A stretch of 64,000 nt of DNA from Paenibacillus sp. D2_2 (GTDB lineage Bacteria; Bacillota; Bacilli; Paenibacillales; Paenibacillaceae), in the NCBI RefSeq assembly GCF_031199965.1, contig NZ_CP133605.1, forward strand, positions 5,684,348-5,748,347. The letters are read 5' to 3'. Shown piece by piece: positions 16,869-26,831 of this stretch. Made by a program: the position numbers and the translations under genes. Below the pieces are notes generated by a model. The model saw only the letters and a list, made by a program, of their open reading frames with translations, was not told the DNA's origin and ran no database searches. Within the stretch, counting starts at the first letter, position 1. The number at the start of each line of letters is the position of its first letter.

Positions 16869-16905
16869 AAAAGGGAGCCATACCTATGGCTCTCTTTTCT
16901 TTTTG
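16869..16905 (+). terminator. Intrinsic terminator after spoVG
   Basis: AAAAGGGAGCCAT (16869-16881) pairs with ATGGCTCTCTTTT (16886-16898, one wobble), followed by CTTTTTG. Confidence 0.9.
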
Positions 16906-16956
16906 CCTTAAATGAGATATAGTCAGTAATGAGTTCAATTGAAGGAGGCCGGGGCC

Positions 16957-18366
16957 TTGAAAAGATTTGCGATTATTCTTGCTGCAGGACAGGGGAAACG
17001 CATGAAGTCGAAGCTCTACAAAGTGCTCCACCCCGTTTGCGGTAAACCGATGGTCGGACATGTCTTGGATACGGTGAAGAAGGTCCTATGTGAACGCAGC
17101 ATTGTGGTTGTTGGCCATGGTGCGGAAGCTGTTCAGTCTTATCTTGGCACGTCAGCGGAATATGTACTGCAAGAGAAGCAACTAGGGACCGGTCACGCCG
17201 TCAAGCAAGTCAAACAGCTGCTTGGCCAAGAGGATGGAACGACGATTGTAATCTGTGGAGACACTCCGCTAGTAACCGAGGAATCGCTGGAAGCAATGAT
17301 TCAGCTTCATGAGAAGAATGGGGCAGCAGCTACGATTCTTACTGCCGATGTGGATCGTCCTGAGGGTTATGGACGGGTCATTCGTGGTGAGAGTGGTTCT
17401 GTGAATCGAATTGTCGAGCAGAAGGATTGTTCTCCTGAAGAAAATGCGGTAAAGGAAATCAATACCGGCACTTATTGTTTTGATAATGCAAAATTATTTT
17501 CTGCTCTGGAGAAAGTGACAAATAACAATGCTCAACAAGAGTATTATTTAACAGATGTCATAGGAATCCTGGCTCAAGAAGGCGAAGTTGTTGAAGGTTA
17601 CAGAACGGACGATCATACCGAGTCTATCGGTGTCAATGATCGTATCGCTCTCTCTGAAGCAGAGACGCTTATGCGAGTTCGCATTGCCCGTAAGCATATG
17701 TTGAATGGTGTGACGATTGTAGATCCGAGCTCTACGTATATTGGAGCTGATGTTGCGATCGGAGCGGATACCGTTATTTTGCCGGGTTGTTCCATATATG
17801 GACAGACTGTAATCGGAGAGGATTGTATGATCGGTCCTTCTTCTGATATCGAGAACTGTCACATTCTTGACGGTGCAAAGGTCAAACATTCGGTGCTGAG
17901 CCAGGCAGAAGTTGGCAAGGACACGACCGTAGGGCCGTTTGCTTATTTGCGTCCTGGGACCAAGTTGGGTAATCATGTGAAGGTGGGCGATTTTGTAGAG
18001 ATCAAGAATGCCTCGATGGATGATGGCTCGAAGGTCTCTCATCTTAGCTATATCGGCGATGCCAAGGTAGGCAAGAACGTTAACTTTGGTTGCGGCGCGA
18101 TTACTGTCAACTATGATGGATATAATAAGTCTATTACTGAGATCGAAGACGATGCTTTTATCGGCAGCAATGTTAATCTGATAGCGCCGGTGAAGATCGG
18201 CAAGGGTGCGTATGTCGTTGCAGGCTCGACGATCACTAATGCGGTGTCGGACAATGATCTGGCTATTGCACGGAATCGTCAGGAGAATAAGCCGGGCTAT
18301 GCGGAGAAGCTCCGCGCTCGTGCCAAAGCGAAGAAGCAAAGACAACAAGAAGAATCAAGAGAATAG
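16957..18366 (+). CDS. glmU: Bifunctional GlcN-1-P acetyltransferase / GlcNAc-1-P uridyltransferase
   Basis: Makes UDP-GlcNAc for peptidoglycan and teichoic acids. The 469-residue protein has the pyrophosphorylase motif AAGQGKRMKSKLYKVLHPV near the N-terminus, and ICGDTPLV and TEHIS-type residues in the first domain. A left-handed beta-helix acetyltransferase domain follows (hexapeptide repeats from about residue 255, with YLRPGTKLGNHVKVGDFVEIKN). I chose the TTG at 16957, nine bases after GGAGG. It is followed by prs as in other Bacilli. The frame is intact. Confidence 0.97.
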   Translation: MKRFAIILAAGQGKRMKSKLYKVLHPVCGKPMVGHVLDTVKKVLCERSIVVVGHGAEAVQSYLGTSAEYVLQEKQLGTGHAVKQVKQLLGQEDGTTIVICGDTPLVTEESLEAMIQLHEKNGAAATILTADVDRPEGYGRVIRGESGSVNRIVEQKDCSPEENAVKEINTGTYCFDNAKLFSALEKVTNNNAQQEYYLTDVIGILAQEGEVVEGYRTDDHTESIGVNDRIALSEAETLMRVRIARKHMLNGVTIVDPSSTYIGADVAIGADTVILPGCSIYGQTVIGEDCMIGPSSDIENCHILDGAKVKHSVLSQAEVGKDTTVGPFAYLRPGTKLGNHVKVGDFVEIKNASMDDGSKVSHLSYIGDAKVGKNVNFGCGAITVNYDGYNKSITEIEDDAFIGSNVNLIAPVKIGKGAYVVAGSTITNAVSDNDLAIARNRQENKPGYAEKLRARAKAKKQRQQEESRE

Positions 18367-18497
18367 CAAGATGCCTAGGCAAGGAAGAAGTAGTATGAAT
18401 CGAAGTTCAGGATTCAGGATGCAGTGATCATATTAATGACGGGGATAGTTCGAGATATCTCTAATCTATCTACACAGCACGGAGGGTATTAAATTTT

Positions 18498-19451
18498 ATG
18501 ACTTATTGTGATTCTAAACTGAAGATATTCACTTGTAACTCCAATCCGAAATTAGCGCATCAAATCGCCGATTATATCGGAATCCCAATGGGAGAGTCGG
18601 AGACGACTAGCTTCAGTGACGGTGAGATTCAAGTCAAATTGTCGGAAAGCGTACGCGGCTGCCATGTATATATCGTGCAGTCTACTTGCGCTCCTGTTAA
18701 TGACAATCTGATGGAGCTGCTCGTAATGGTGGATGCTTTGAAGCGTGCTTCAGCAAAGAGCATTAATGTAGTTATTCCGTATTATGGATATGCGCGCCAG
18801 GACCGTAAGGCGCGTTCGCGCGATCCAATTACGGCCAAGCTGGTAGCTAATCTGATTGAGAAAGCAGGTGCCCACCGCGTCATTACGATGGACCTGCATG
18901 CTATGCAGATTCAAGGCTTCTTCGATATCCCAGTGGATCATATGCTGGGTGTACCAATCTTGGCTCAATATTTCCGCTCTAAGAATATTCAGAACCCGGT
19001 TGTCGTATCTCCTGACCACGGTGGTGTAGTTCGTGCCCGCAAGCTGGCCGACTTCTTGAATGCCCCGCTGGCGATTATCGACAAGCGTCGTCCGGAACCT
19101 AACGTAAGTGAAGTTATGAACATTATCGGGAATATTGAAGGAAAGACGGCTATTCTCATCGATGATATTATCGATACCGCTGGCACGATCGTGCTTGGGG
19201 CCAACGCGCTTAAGGAAGGCGGCGTAGAGGAAGTCTATGCTTGCTGTACACATCCCGTGCTGTCCGGTCCTGCGATGGAACGGCTCGACAATTCTCCACT
19301 CAAAGAAGTTATCGTAACGGATACGATTCCAATTACGCATCCTAATCCGACTAGCAAGTTGAAGGTGCTGTCTGTTGCTCCTCTTATGGGCGAAGCTATT
19401 ATTCGTGTGCATGAGGAGTTGTCGATTAGTAAGCTGTTTGAAATAGAGTAA
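18498..19451 (+). CDS. prs: Ribose-phosphate pyrophosphokinase
   Basis: Makes PRPP from ribose 5-phosphate and ATP for nucleotide, NAD and amino acid synthesis. The 317-residue protein has the FSDGEIQVKLSESVRG loop, the conserved IPYYGYARQDRK segment, VSPDHGGVVRARKLAD and the PRPP loop LIDDIIDTAGT. The ATG at 18498 lies after GGAGGG. The downstream ctc gene of B. subtilis is absent, and a repeat-rich gap follows instead. PurR, HprT and NadC in this window all use the product. Confidence 0.97.
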   Translation: MTYCDSKLKIFTCNSNPKLAHQIADYIGIPMGESETTSFSDGEIQVKLSESVRGCHVYIVQSTCAPVNDNLMELLVMVDALKRASAKSINVVIPYYGYARQDRKARSRDPITAKLVANLIEKAGAHRVITMDLHAMQIQGFFDIPVDHMLGVPILAQYFRSKNIQNPVVVSPDHGGVVRARKLADFLNAPLAIIDKRRPEPNVSEVMNIIGNIEGKTAILIDDIIDTAGTIVLGANALKEGGVEEVYACCTHPVLSGPAMERLDNSPLKEVIVTDTIPITHPNPTSKLKVLSVAPLMGEAIIRVHEELSISKLFEIE

Positions 19452-19473
19452 GTAATGTCTCAACCCTCCCAAA

Positions 19474-19496
19474 CCCTCCCTTACCATAAGGGAGGG
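19474..19496 (+). terminator. GC-rich hairpin after prs
   Basis: CCCTCCCTT (19474-19482) pairs perfectly with AAGGGAGGG (19488-19496). There is no T run, so its role as a terminator is uncertain. A similar CCCCCTT/AAGGGGG hairpin lies near 19576-19591. The 19452-20031 gap has no recognisable gene. Confidence 0.4.
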
Positions 19497-19851
19497 CTGC
19501 AAAGGGCTTGCTGCCCTCTGGACTCCTGCAAAATGGACTAACGTTGGAGGTAGAGAGGTGCTCCTGCGACTGTCCCCCTTCCAAGGGGGAGGCGCTAGGG
19601 GCTTTTGTTGCATGGAACGCTTTCCCCCTTCGGGTACGTCTTACTTTGGGAGCACCCGGGCTACCTGAACACAGGGGAGCATAGAGTGGGCTGTGGTACT
19701 TTTTGACTGCTACTTTGTGTGAAAGAGCCGCTGTTCCTTCGGAATGCGCTAAGGTTTGAGTAAGGATTATAGTGTGAACTGGAAGGAACTCCGTGGAGCA
19801 GAACTAGGAGAGTGAAGTTAGGCGGGGGATTGCAACAGTGAGTGCGCGGAG

Positions 19852-19999
19852 TCCGCTATTCCTTCGGAATGCACTGGATCGTGCAAGAAGGCCGCTGTTC
19901 CTTCGGAATGCGCTGGGTCGTGCAAGAAGGCCGCTGTTCCTTCGGAATGCGCTGGGTCGTGCAATGAGGGCTGTTCCTTCGGGATGTGCTGGGTTGGGC
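19852..19999 (+). repeat. 39-bp tandem repeat, four units
   Basis: Units begin at 19852, 19891, 19930 and 19969. The second and third are almost identical, while the first and last are diverged or truncated. Each contains CTGTTCC-TTC-GGAATG, a short hairpin. An isolated 24-base copy of the same core lies at 19727-19750. No unique spacers separate the units and no cas genes are near. Confidence 0.85.
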
Positions 20000-20031
20000 T
20001 AGCAAGCTAAGTAAATGGAGGATTAACGAAG

Positions 20032-20592
20032 ATGAAGTGGATTGTCGGCCTTGGGAATCCGGGGAGTCAATATGAGAAGACCCGTCATAATATCGGGTTT
20101 ATGGCGCTGGATGAGTTGGCGCGCAGGCATAATATTGAAATCAAGCAGAGCAAGTGCAAGGCTTTGGTTGGGGAAGGATTCTTGCCGGGCGGCAAGGTCG
20201 CGCTGATCAAGCCGATGACATATATGAATTTATCTGGGGAAGCAGTTCGGGCTTTTATGGATTATTATAAAGTTGCTCTGGAAGATATGATCGTAGTATA
20301 TGACGATCTGGATACGGAGCTAGGACGTAATCGGCTACGCTATCAAGGTAGTGCTGGTGGGCATAACGGAATTAAGTCGATTATCCAGCACACAGGGACG
20401 CAGACGTTCAATCGGGTTCGCATGGGGATTTCCCGGCCGGAGCCGGGGCATGCTGTAGTAGATTATGTCTTGTCCAAGTTTGCTAAGAAGGACCAGCCGC
20501 TGCTTCAGCAATCGATTGATGCTGCTTGTGATGCGCTGGAGTACAGTATGGATCATACTTATGAGCAGACGATGGCCAAATTTAATCAATAG
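20032..20592 (+). CDS. pth: Peptidyl-tRNA hydrolase
   Basis: Releases peptides from prematurely dropped peptidyl-tRNA. The 186-residue protein starts MKWIVGLGNPGSQYEKTRHN, containing the catalytic His20 region, and has KPMTYMNLSGEAV and GGHNGIKSI. Asp in VYDDLD is the catalytic partner. The ATG at 20032 follows a GGAGG sequence. It precedes fin and mfd, the usual order. Confidence 0.97.
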   Translation: MKWIVGLGNPGSQYEKTRHNIGFMALDELARRHNIEIKQSKCKALVGEGFLPGGKVALIKPMTYMNLSGEAVRAFMDYYKVALEDMIVVYDDLDTELGRNRLRYQGSAGGHNGIKSIIQHTGTQTFNRVRMGISRPEPGHAVVDYVLSKFAKKDQPLLQQSIDAACDALEYSMDHTYEQTMAKFNQ

Positions 20593-20694
20593 TTTCAGAC
20601 TTCATATAGTTGAACCGAAGAGCTAATGCATAGGGCTAAGCTACGACGTTTCAGGGCATACTGAAGACATAATGATTCTTCAGGAGGCATATAG

Positions 20695-20925
20695 ATGGCT
20701 ATAAACTATATATGTCGGCACTGCCGAACGTTTATTGGTAGAATAGAGGCACCTTATATATCCGAATCTCAGCTAGGTTTCCATTCCTTGACCCCCGATG
20801 AGCGGAGAGATATAATAGCGTATGATTCGAACGGTGATACGACGGTTCGGGTAACCTGCGATTATTGCAGGGAGGCGCTGGAGAAAAATCCAGAGCTGAC
20901 CTTGCTCTCGAATCCGCTGCAATGA
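20695..20925 (+). CDS. fin: Anti-sigma-F factor Fin
   Basis: A 76-residue forespore protein (formerly YabK) that shuts off sigma-F and helps the switch to sigma-G. Two CxxC pairs, CRHC (Cys8, Cys11) and CDYC, form the expected zinc site, and LGFHSLTPDERRDII is conserved. The ATG at 20695 follows CAGGAGG. It lies between pth and mfd as in B. subtilis. No forespore promoter could be assigned with confidence. Confidence 0.9.
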   Translation: MAINYICRHCRTFIGRIEAPYISESQLGFHSLTPDERRDIIAYDSNGDTTVRVTCDYCREALEKNPELTLLSNPLQ

Positions 20926-20969
20926 TCGGCAGCGAGGATGAAGGATTCACTTTGAAAAGACGGATAATA

Positions 20970-21000
20970 GAGCCTTGGCAAGCTTGCTGAGGCTCCTTTT
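20970..21000 (+). terminator. Intrinsic terminator after fin
   Basis: GAGCC (20970-20974) pairs with GGCTC (20991-20995), with an inner GCAAGCTTGC self-complementary stem, followed by CTTTTTGG. Confidence 0.8.
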
Positions 21001-21111
21001 TGGTTCGAATATGGACCCTGGAACGCGAGGGTCGCTTTACGGAATCGTGACTTTTCGTCATACGATTTTTATTAGAATAGTATCAATTATGCAATAAGAG
21101 AGGTGCCTCAT

Positions 21112-24100
21112 TTGTTAAAAGCACTCATACAGGCTTTTTCGCAGGATTCTGACTTTGCTTCAATGGTAGCCGGGATAGAATCGGGAATGAGAGAGCAGCT
21201 TATTTCAGGCTTGTCCGGATCAGCCAGACAGGTCATGCTGGCATCGCTACACAAGAAGGTAGACCGTCCGATGCTGGTGGTTACCCATAATATGTTCTCT
21301 GCTCAGAAGATATATGAAGATTTACAGGAAGCGTTGTCATCCGAAGAGATCATGCTGTATCCGGCCAATGAATTGGTAGCCGCAGAGTCGGCCATTTCCA
21401 GTCCGGAGACGCTCGCCCAGCGGATTGAGGTGCTACTGCAATGCTCGCAACAGTTTCGCGGTATTGTGGTGGTGCCTTATTCTGGTGTGCGCCGCTACAT
21501 CCCTACTTCAGAGGTGATGTCCAGTGCCAGCTTATCGATAGAGGTAGGAGGAACTATTCAGCTGGAGTCATTTTTGACCCAGATGGTTGAGTTAGGGTAT
21601 GAGCGGGTTGAGCGGGTTGAATCCCGTGGGGAAATGAGTGTTCGGGGTGGAATTCTGGACTTTTATCCATTGACCTCGGAGCTGGCCTATCGGGTTGAAC
21701 TGTTCGATGATGAGGTCGATTCAATTCGTACCTTTGATCCGGCCGACCAACGCTCTGTTGACAAGATCAAGCAGGTGACGATTACGCCTTGTAAGGAACT
21801 GATTGCTTCTGGTGATCGTATGTCACGAGCGGCTCAGGCGGCAACGGAGCAACTGGAGCGACAGCTTGATAAGATGACTGATCGTCAGGCAAAGAATAAG
21901 CTGAAGGAAGAAGTTTCCCGGGAGATTGAGATGCTACGTGAGCATGTATATTTTCCGGAAATCTATAAATATGTCTCTTTGCTCTATCCAGAGAATCACA
22001 CATTGTACAATTACATGCCTAAGGATACGCTGCTTGTGTTGGAAGAACCGGCACGTCTACTGGAGACGGCTAAGCAGCTGGAGCGCGATGAAGCGGAGTG
22101 GAATTTGCATCTGCTGCAGAATGGGAAGAGTCTGCCTGAGCTTCCGCTAGCAGTGGAGGCGGACCAGGTGCTCTATCATCGTCCATTCCAAACACTGCTG
22201 TTGTCGTTATTCTTAAGACAGGTCCCGCATATCCAACCGCAGAACATTATCAATTTCGTAGCTCGCTCGATGCAGGACTTCCACGGACAAATGAATGTGC
22301 TTAAGGCAGAGATGGAGCGTTGGAAGAAGAGCGGAGCCAACATCATGATGCTGGCCAGCAACGAAGAACGCATGGACAGAATGCGCAGGGTGTTGCTGGA
22401 TTATGGAATCGATGAGCCAACGCTACTGAAGGGCAATCTACAATCCGGCTTCGAATTCCCGTCCGTTCACCTGGTTGTGATTACGGAGGGGGAGATGTTC
22501 TCCAAGAAGCAGCGCAAAGCCCGTAAGTTCGGTAAGAGTATGGATAATGCGCAGCGAATTAAGAGTTACACTGAACTGAAGGTCGGCGATTACGTGGTTC
22601 ATCAGAATCATGGGATCGGGAAGTATGTAGGTATCGGAACACTGGAGGTTGGCGGCATCCATAAGGATTACATTCATATCCTGTATGCCGGTGGCGATAA
22701 GCTGTCCGTGCCGATTGAACAAATTGATCTGATTCAGAAATATGTAGGCTCAGAGGACAAAGAGCCTAAGGTCTATAAGCTCGGGGGAATGAGTGGACCC
22801 GGGTTAAGAATAAAGTGCGCTCCTCGGTACAGGATATTGCTGATGACCTGATTAAGTTGTATGCGGATCGTCAGGCCTCGCCAGGCTTTGCCTTTGAGAA
22901 GGATTCGCCGGAGCAGCAAGAATTTGAAGCGATGTTCCCTTACGATGAGACACCGGATCAGCTCCGTGCTATTACAGAGATCAAGAAAGATATGGAAATC
23001 TCGCGTCCGATGGATCGTCTGCTCTGTGGAGACGTAGGCTACGGCAAGACCGAGGTGGCCATTCGCGCTGCCTTCAAGTCAGCGATCGAGGGCAAACAGG
23101 TCGCCGTATTGGTACCTACGACGATCCTCGCACAGCAGCACTACGAGACGTTCCGTGAACGCTTCGCTGGTTATCCGATCAATATCCAGTCGCTGAGCCG
23201 TTTCCGCAGCCGGAAGGAACAGAATGAGACGATTAAAGGAGTTCGTCAGGGGACTGTCGATATTGTTATTGGAACCCATCGTTTGCTGTCCCAGGATCTT
23301 ATATTCAAGGATTTGGGTCTGCTCATTGTCGATGAGGAGCAACGCTTTGGCGTAACGCACAAAGAGAAGCTGAAGAGACTGAAGACCAACGTGGATGTTC
23401 TGACATTAACGGCAACACCGATTCCGCGGACACTCCATATGTCGATGCTCGGTGTACGTGACCTGTCGGTCATCGAGACGCCACCGGAGAACCGTTTCCC
23501 GGTACAAACCTATGTTGTGGAATACAGCCCTTCGCTCGTTCGCGAAGCGGTGGAACGCGAGATTGCACGTGGTGGACAGATTTACTATCTGTATAATCGA
23601 GTTCAAGGCATTCAAGAGATGGCTGCACAGATCTCCATGCTCGTACCTGAAGCCCGGGTTGCCGTTGGTCATGGACAGATGTCGGAGCAGGAACTGGAGA
23701 AGACGATTCTCGACTTCCTAGACGGGGAATATGATGTTCTGGTCAGCACGAGCATTATTGAGACCGGGGTCGATATTCCGAACGTGAACACGTTGATAGT
23801 ACATGACGCTGACAAAATGGGTCTGTCCCAGCTGTATCAGCTGCGGGGTCGGGTCGGGCATTCCAACCGAATCGCCTATGCTTATTTCACATATCAGCGG
23901 GACAAATCCTTGACTGAGGTTGCGGAGAAACGTTTACAGTCCATTAAAGAGTTTACTGAACTCGGCTCAGGGTTTAAAATTGCTATGCGGGACTTGGCAA
24001 TCCGTGGTGCAGGTAACCTGCTGGGGCGGAGCAGCATGGCTTCATCGCCTCGGTCGGCTTCGACTTGTACTCGCAAATGCTGGCGGAGGAAATCCAGAAA

Positions 24101-24634
24101 CGGAAGGTATCCATGCTTGGCGAGCCTGATCCGATGGAATCATCCTGGAGCACGACGATCGATCTTGGCATCGACGCCTATTTACCGCCGGATTACATTT
24201 ATGATAGTATGCAGAAGATCGAGATTTACAAAAAAACCGCATCCGCGGCTTCTTTCGAGGATGTCACCGATTTAGAGGACGAGCTGCTTGATCGCTTCGG
24301 CGATTTGCCGGTGGCTGTCATGAATCTGCTATCTGTGGCCAGGGTCAAGCTGTATGGCAAGAAGTATGGCATCGAATCCATCGTACTTCGCGGCGACGAG
24401 GTAACTCTGAAGTTCTATCAAGGCAGAGAGAAGGACCTGATTCCGGCGAAACTCGCAGAGGTTGGAAATCTGTTCGGAAGACGTGTACAATTTAACCAAG
24501 GGTCTGGTATGGTAATCCGGATCAAAACCAAAGGAATGGACGACCAAGAATTGATGGGCCTATTGGAGCAATTCCTGGGAGCCCTAAAGGACTCGTTCAA
24601 GACGAAAGGGGAACTACAAGATGTTTCGAAGTAA
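21112..24634 (+). CDS. mfd: Transcription-repair coupling factor Mfd (frame broken twice)
   Basis: DNA translocase that removes stalled RNA polymerase and recruits UvrA. The UvrB-like N-terminal module, the polymerase-interacting segment (VVHQNHGIGKYVGI, near residue 500), the helicase motifs LCGDVGYGKTEVA and IVDEEQRFG, and the C-terminal TRCF domain are all present. The frame breaks at 22788 (AA for AAA after GGGGG; corrected GGNEWTRVKNKVR) and at 24023-24026 (four G for five; corrected LLGAEQHGFIASVG). Corrected length is about 1174 residues, normal for Mfd. The TTG at 21112 follows AGAGAGGTG. Confidence 0.95.
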
Positions 24635-25706
24635 AGGGCGTTCTTGGAAGACGCTGCTGCTAACTGCTCTCGTGGTCGTACTAACTATGTCTGTATTAGC
24701 CGGATGTGGTAAGAAGACTGACAACAATGTCGTTGCTACTTATGACGGCGGAGAAATTACTCAAAAGGAATTCGATCTTGAACAACGCATGGTTCTTGCA
24801 CTACAGCCAACGATGGCTCAGTTTGTGGAAATGGATGACTTCCGGCAATATTTGGTCAAGCAGGCAATCGCCTATAAATATTGGGAGAACAATGCCGATG
24901 ACAAGATGAAGGAAGAAGGCAAAAAGAAAGCTGACGAACAATACAAGGCCATGAAGGACGCTAATGGCGCTGATAATGTCAAGCAAATGTTAGACGCTCA
25001 GAAAATTACAGAAAAAGAATTCCAGAACTACATGACCCGTATTTATACGGTGATGGAGACACAGTTAAAGGGAATTACGGAAGATGATGTGAAGAAGGAA
25101 TTCGAAGCATCGAAGGAAGATTACATTACCGCTTCCGTTCGTCATATTCTGATTAGTCTGAAAGACGCTGAAGGTAAAGAACGTAGCAAGGAAGATGCCC
25201 TGAAATTAGCCAATGAGGTTAAGGCAAAATTGGACAAGGGTGAGGATTTCGCTACGCTCGCTAAGCAATATAGTGAAGATCCAGGCTCGAAAGATGACGG
25301 TGGTCTGTATGCAGATACACCTGTCAACCAATGGGTACCACAGTTTAAAGAAGCAGCAATGACGCTTCCTTTGAATAAAATCAGCGATCCAGTGGAGACG
25401 GATTACGGATATCATATTATTCGTGTAGAATCCAGAACCGAGAAGACATTCGCAGACTTAACAGATGCGGAGAAAGATACGCTGAAGATGTCTATTGCTT
25501 CTCAGAAATTGGACGAGTTCATGTCCGGTGATCTAGAGAAGAATATTATTAAGAAAATTACCTTGCCTAAGGTAGAGAAGAAGGCCGAGAACACAGATAA
25601 AGGCGCTAATTCTGGCAATGCTGGAACAGAAGGAAATGCCGATAAATCTGGAAACTCTGGAAATTCCAGCACCTCTGGTGCTAATAGCGAGAAGAACAGC
25701 AAATAA
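24621..25706 (+). CDS. PpiC-type peptidyl-prolyl isomerase lipoprotein (PrsA/YacD-like)
   Basis: Extracytoplasmic foldase of 361 residues. The signal peptide ends in the lipobox LAGC near residue 28, so it should be lipid-anchored outside the membrane. A SurA-like N-terminal helical part precedes a parvulin domain at about residues 170-270 (VRHILISLKDAEGK, LAKQYSEDPGSKDDGGLYAD, YGYHIIRVESRTEK). The last 45 residues are low-complexity Gly/Asn/Ser/Lys. The start overlaps the mfd end by 14 bases. In B. subtilis a PpiC protein (yacD) sits after hslO instead, and that slot is empty here. Confidence 0.88.
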   Translation: MFRSKGRSWKTLLLTALVVVLTMSVLAGCGKKTDNNVVATYDGGEITQKEFDLEQRMVLALQPTMAQFVEMDDFRQYLVKQAIAYKYWENNADDKMKEEGKKKADEQYKAMKDANGADNVKQMLDAQKITEKEFQNYMTRIYTVMETQLKGITEDDVKKEFEASKEDYITASVRHILISLKDAEGKERSKEDALKLANEVKAKLDKGEDFATLAKQYSEDPGSKDDGGLYADTPVNQWVPQFKEAAMTLPLNKISDPVETDYGYHIIRVESRTEKTFADLTDAEKDTLKMSIASQKLDEFMSGDLEKNIIKKITLPKVEKKAENTDKGANSGNAGTEGNADKSGNSGNSSTSGANSEKNSK

Positions 25707-25986
25707 TTACGGTCCATCTTGGATCGGGGATTATCTGTTTTTTAGAAGCTTAACGTTAGCGGCGTGAATTTACTTTACGCTGCTTTCTTGTCTCTTGTTA
25801 CGGATAGCAAGTACTTACCGACAAGGTAAAATACGATGCATAAGGATTTGGGAAGGGATGAATACTATGGTCAGAATCACAAGGAGCCGACAATCCCTCT
25901 CATCCTGTACAAATACATCCGAAGATTTAAACCGATATCCCAAACAGTAGTTCAAAACTTCTTAAGAAAGCGGGGCAACATGTGAT

Positions 25987-26529
25987 ATGAAAGCTACTGG
26001 AATTGTACGTCGTATTGATGATTTAGGTCGGGTGGTTATTCCTAAGGAAATCCGCCGCACTTTACGGATTCGTGAAGGGGATCCACTCGAAATTTTTGTG
26101 GATCGTGATGGAGAAGTCATTTTGAAGAAATATTCGCCGATCGGCGAATTAGGGGATTTCGCTAAGGAGTATGCAGAATCGCTCTATGAGAGCACCGGAC
26201 ATACTACACTTATCTCAGATCGGGATACGTTGATCGCCGTTGCAGGGGCTTCTAAGAAGGAATATCTGGACAAGCAAATCAGTCTCCTGCTTGAGAGCAG
26301 CATGGAGGGTCGCAAGACAATCCTTGAGACCACGACGGGGACATATGAGATCAATAAGGATCATCCGGAGACGATTTCTGCTTACGTTATTGCGCCGATT
26401 ATCTCCAGCGGTGATCCTATCGGTACTGTGATTTTGATGAACAAAGACGATTCGGTGAAGATGTCCGAAATGGAGACGAAGATGGCAGAGACCGCTGCTG
26501 GGTTCCTTGGCAAGCAGATGGAACAATAA
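25987..26529 (+). CDS. spoVT: Stage V sporulation protein T
   Basis: AbrB-family regulator that adjusts sigma-G-dependent genes in the forespore. The 180-residue protein has the AbrB-like DNA-binding domain at residues 1-50 (MKATGIVRRIDDLGRVVIPK, RRTLRIREGDPLEIFVDRDG) and a C-terminal GAF-like domain (about 55-178). It is the second AbrB-type regulator in this window. The 280-base gap upstream has a weak hairpin (25753-25790) but no sigma-G promoter I could assign. Confidence 0.96.
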   Translation: MKATGIVRRIDDLGRVVIPKEIRRTLRIREGDPLEIFVDRDGEVILKKYSPIGELGDFAKEYAESLYESTGHTTLISDRDTLIAVAGASKKEYLDKQISLLLESSMEGRKTILETTTGTYEINKDHPETISAYVIAPIISSGDPIGTVILMNKDDSVKMSEMETKMAETAAGFLGKQMEQ

Positions 26530-26552
26530 AGGATTCTAATAGTTATACACGT

Positions 26553-26606
26553 ACACTCCAATGCATAAGGCGGTTTACAGCCGTCATATCTCGGAGTGTA
26601 TTTTTT
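26553..26606 (+). terminator. Intrinsic terminator after spoVT
   Basis: ACACTCC (26553-26559) pairs with GGAGTGT (26593-26599), with an inner GGCGG...CCGTC stem, then a T run. Confidence 0.8.
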
Positions 26607-26613
26607 ATGTCTG

Positions 26614-26710
26614 AGAGGTAGTTCAGTCCCTAGCTTCATCCAACTGAAGCGTTTTGAAAAAACGCACATCGGAAGCTTAAGCTTTGGTGCTGAAAACCGT
26701 ACTTTTGAAC
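26614..26710 (+). repeat. Shortened copy of dispersed palindromic repeat
   Basis: AGAGGTAGTTCA matches the left end of the repeats at 48004 and 63574. It is followed by GTCCCTAGCTTCATCCAAC and, after a local hairpin, GGTGCTGAAAACC and ACTTTTGAAC, which match their right part. The rest of the 26530-26831 gap holds a possible TATAAT (26775-26780) with no good -35. Confidence 0.7.
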
Positions 26711-26831
26711 GCTATTATTTGAGATACCCCCTTGGCTCGAATAGCAAAAGTGGTCTCAGTGGTCGGTTTCGTTTTATAATGGACGTGTTCTTGGATCGAC
26801 AGTTCATTATTTTACGTAAAGTAGGTTCATT

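Noticed and set aside
17548..18348. A 266-residue open frame on the minus strand over glmU
   Set aside because: It mirrors the repeated hexapeptide codons of the glmU beta-helix and has no start signals.
18750..19613. A 287-residue open frame on the minus strand over prs
   Set aside because: It is fully antisense to a strongly conserved gene, has no ribosome binding site and resembles no protein. It is a by-product of codon use in prs.
19852..19999. Tandem repeat considered as a CRISPR array
   Set aside because: Units are contiguous, with no unique spacers of constant length and no cas genes nearby.
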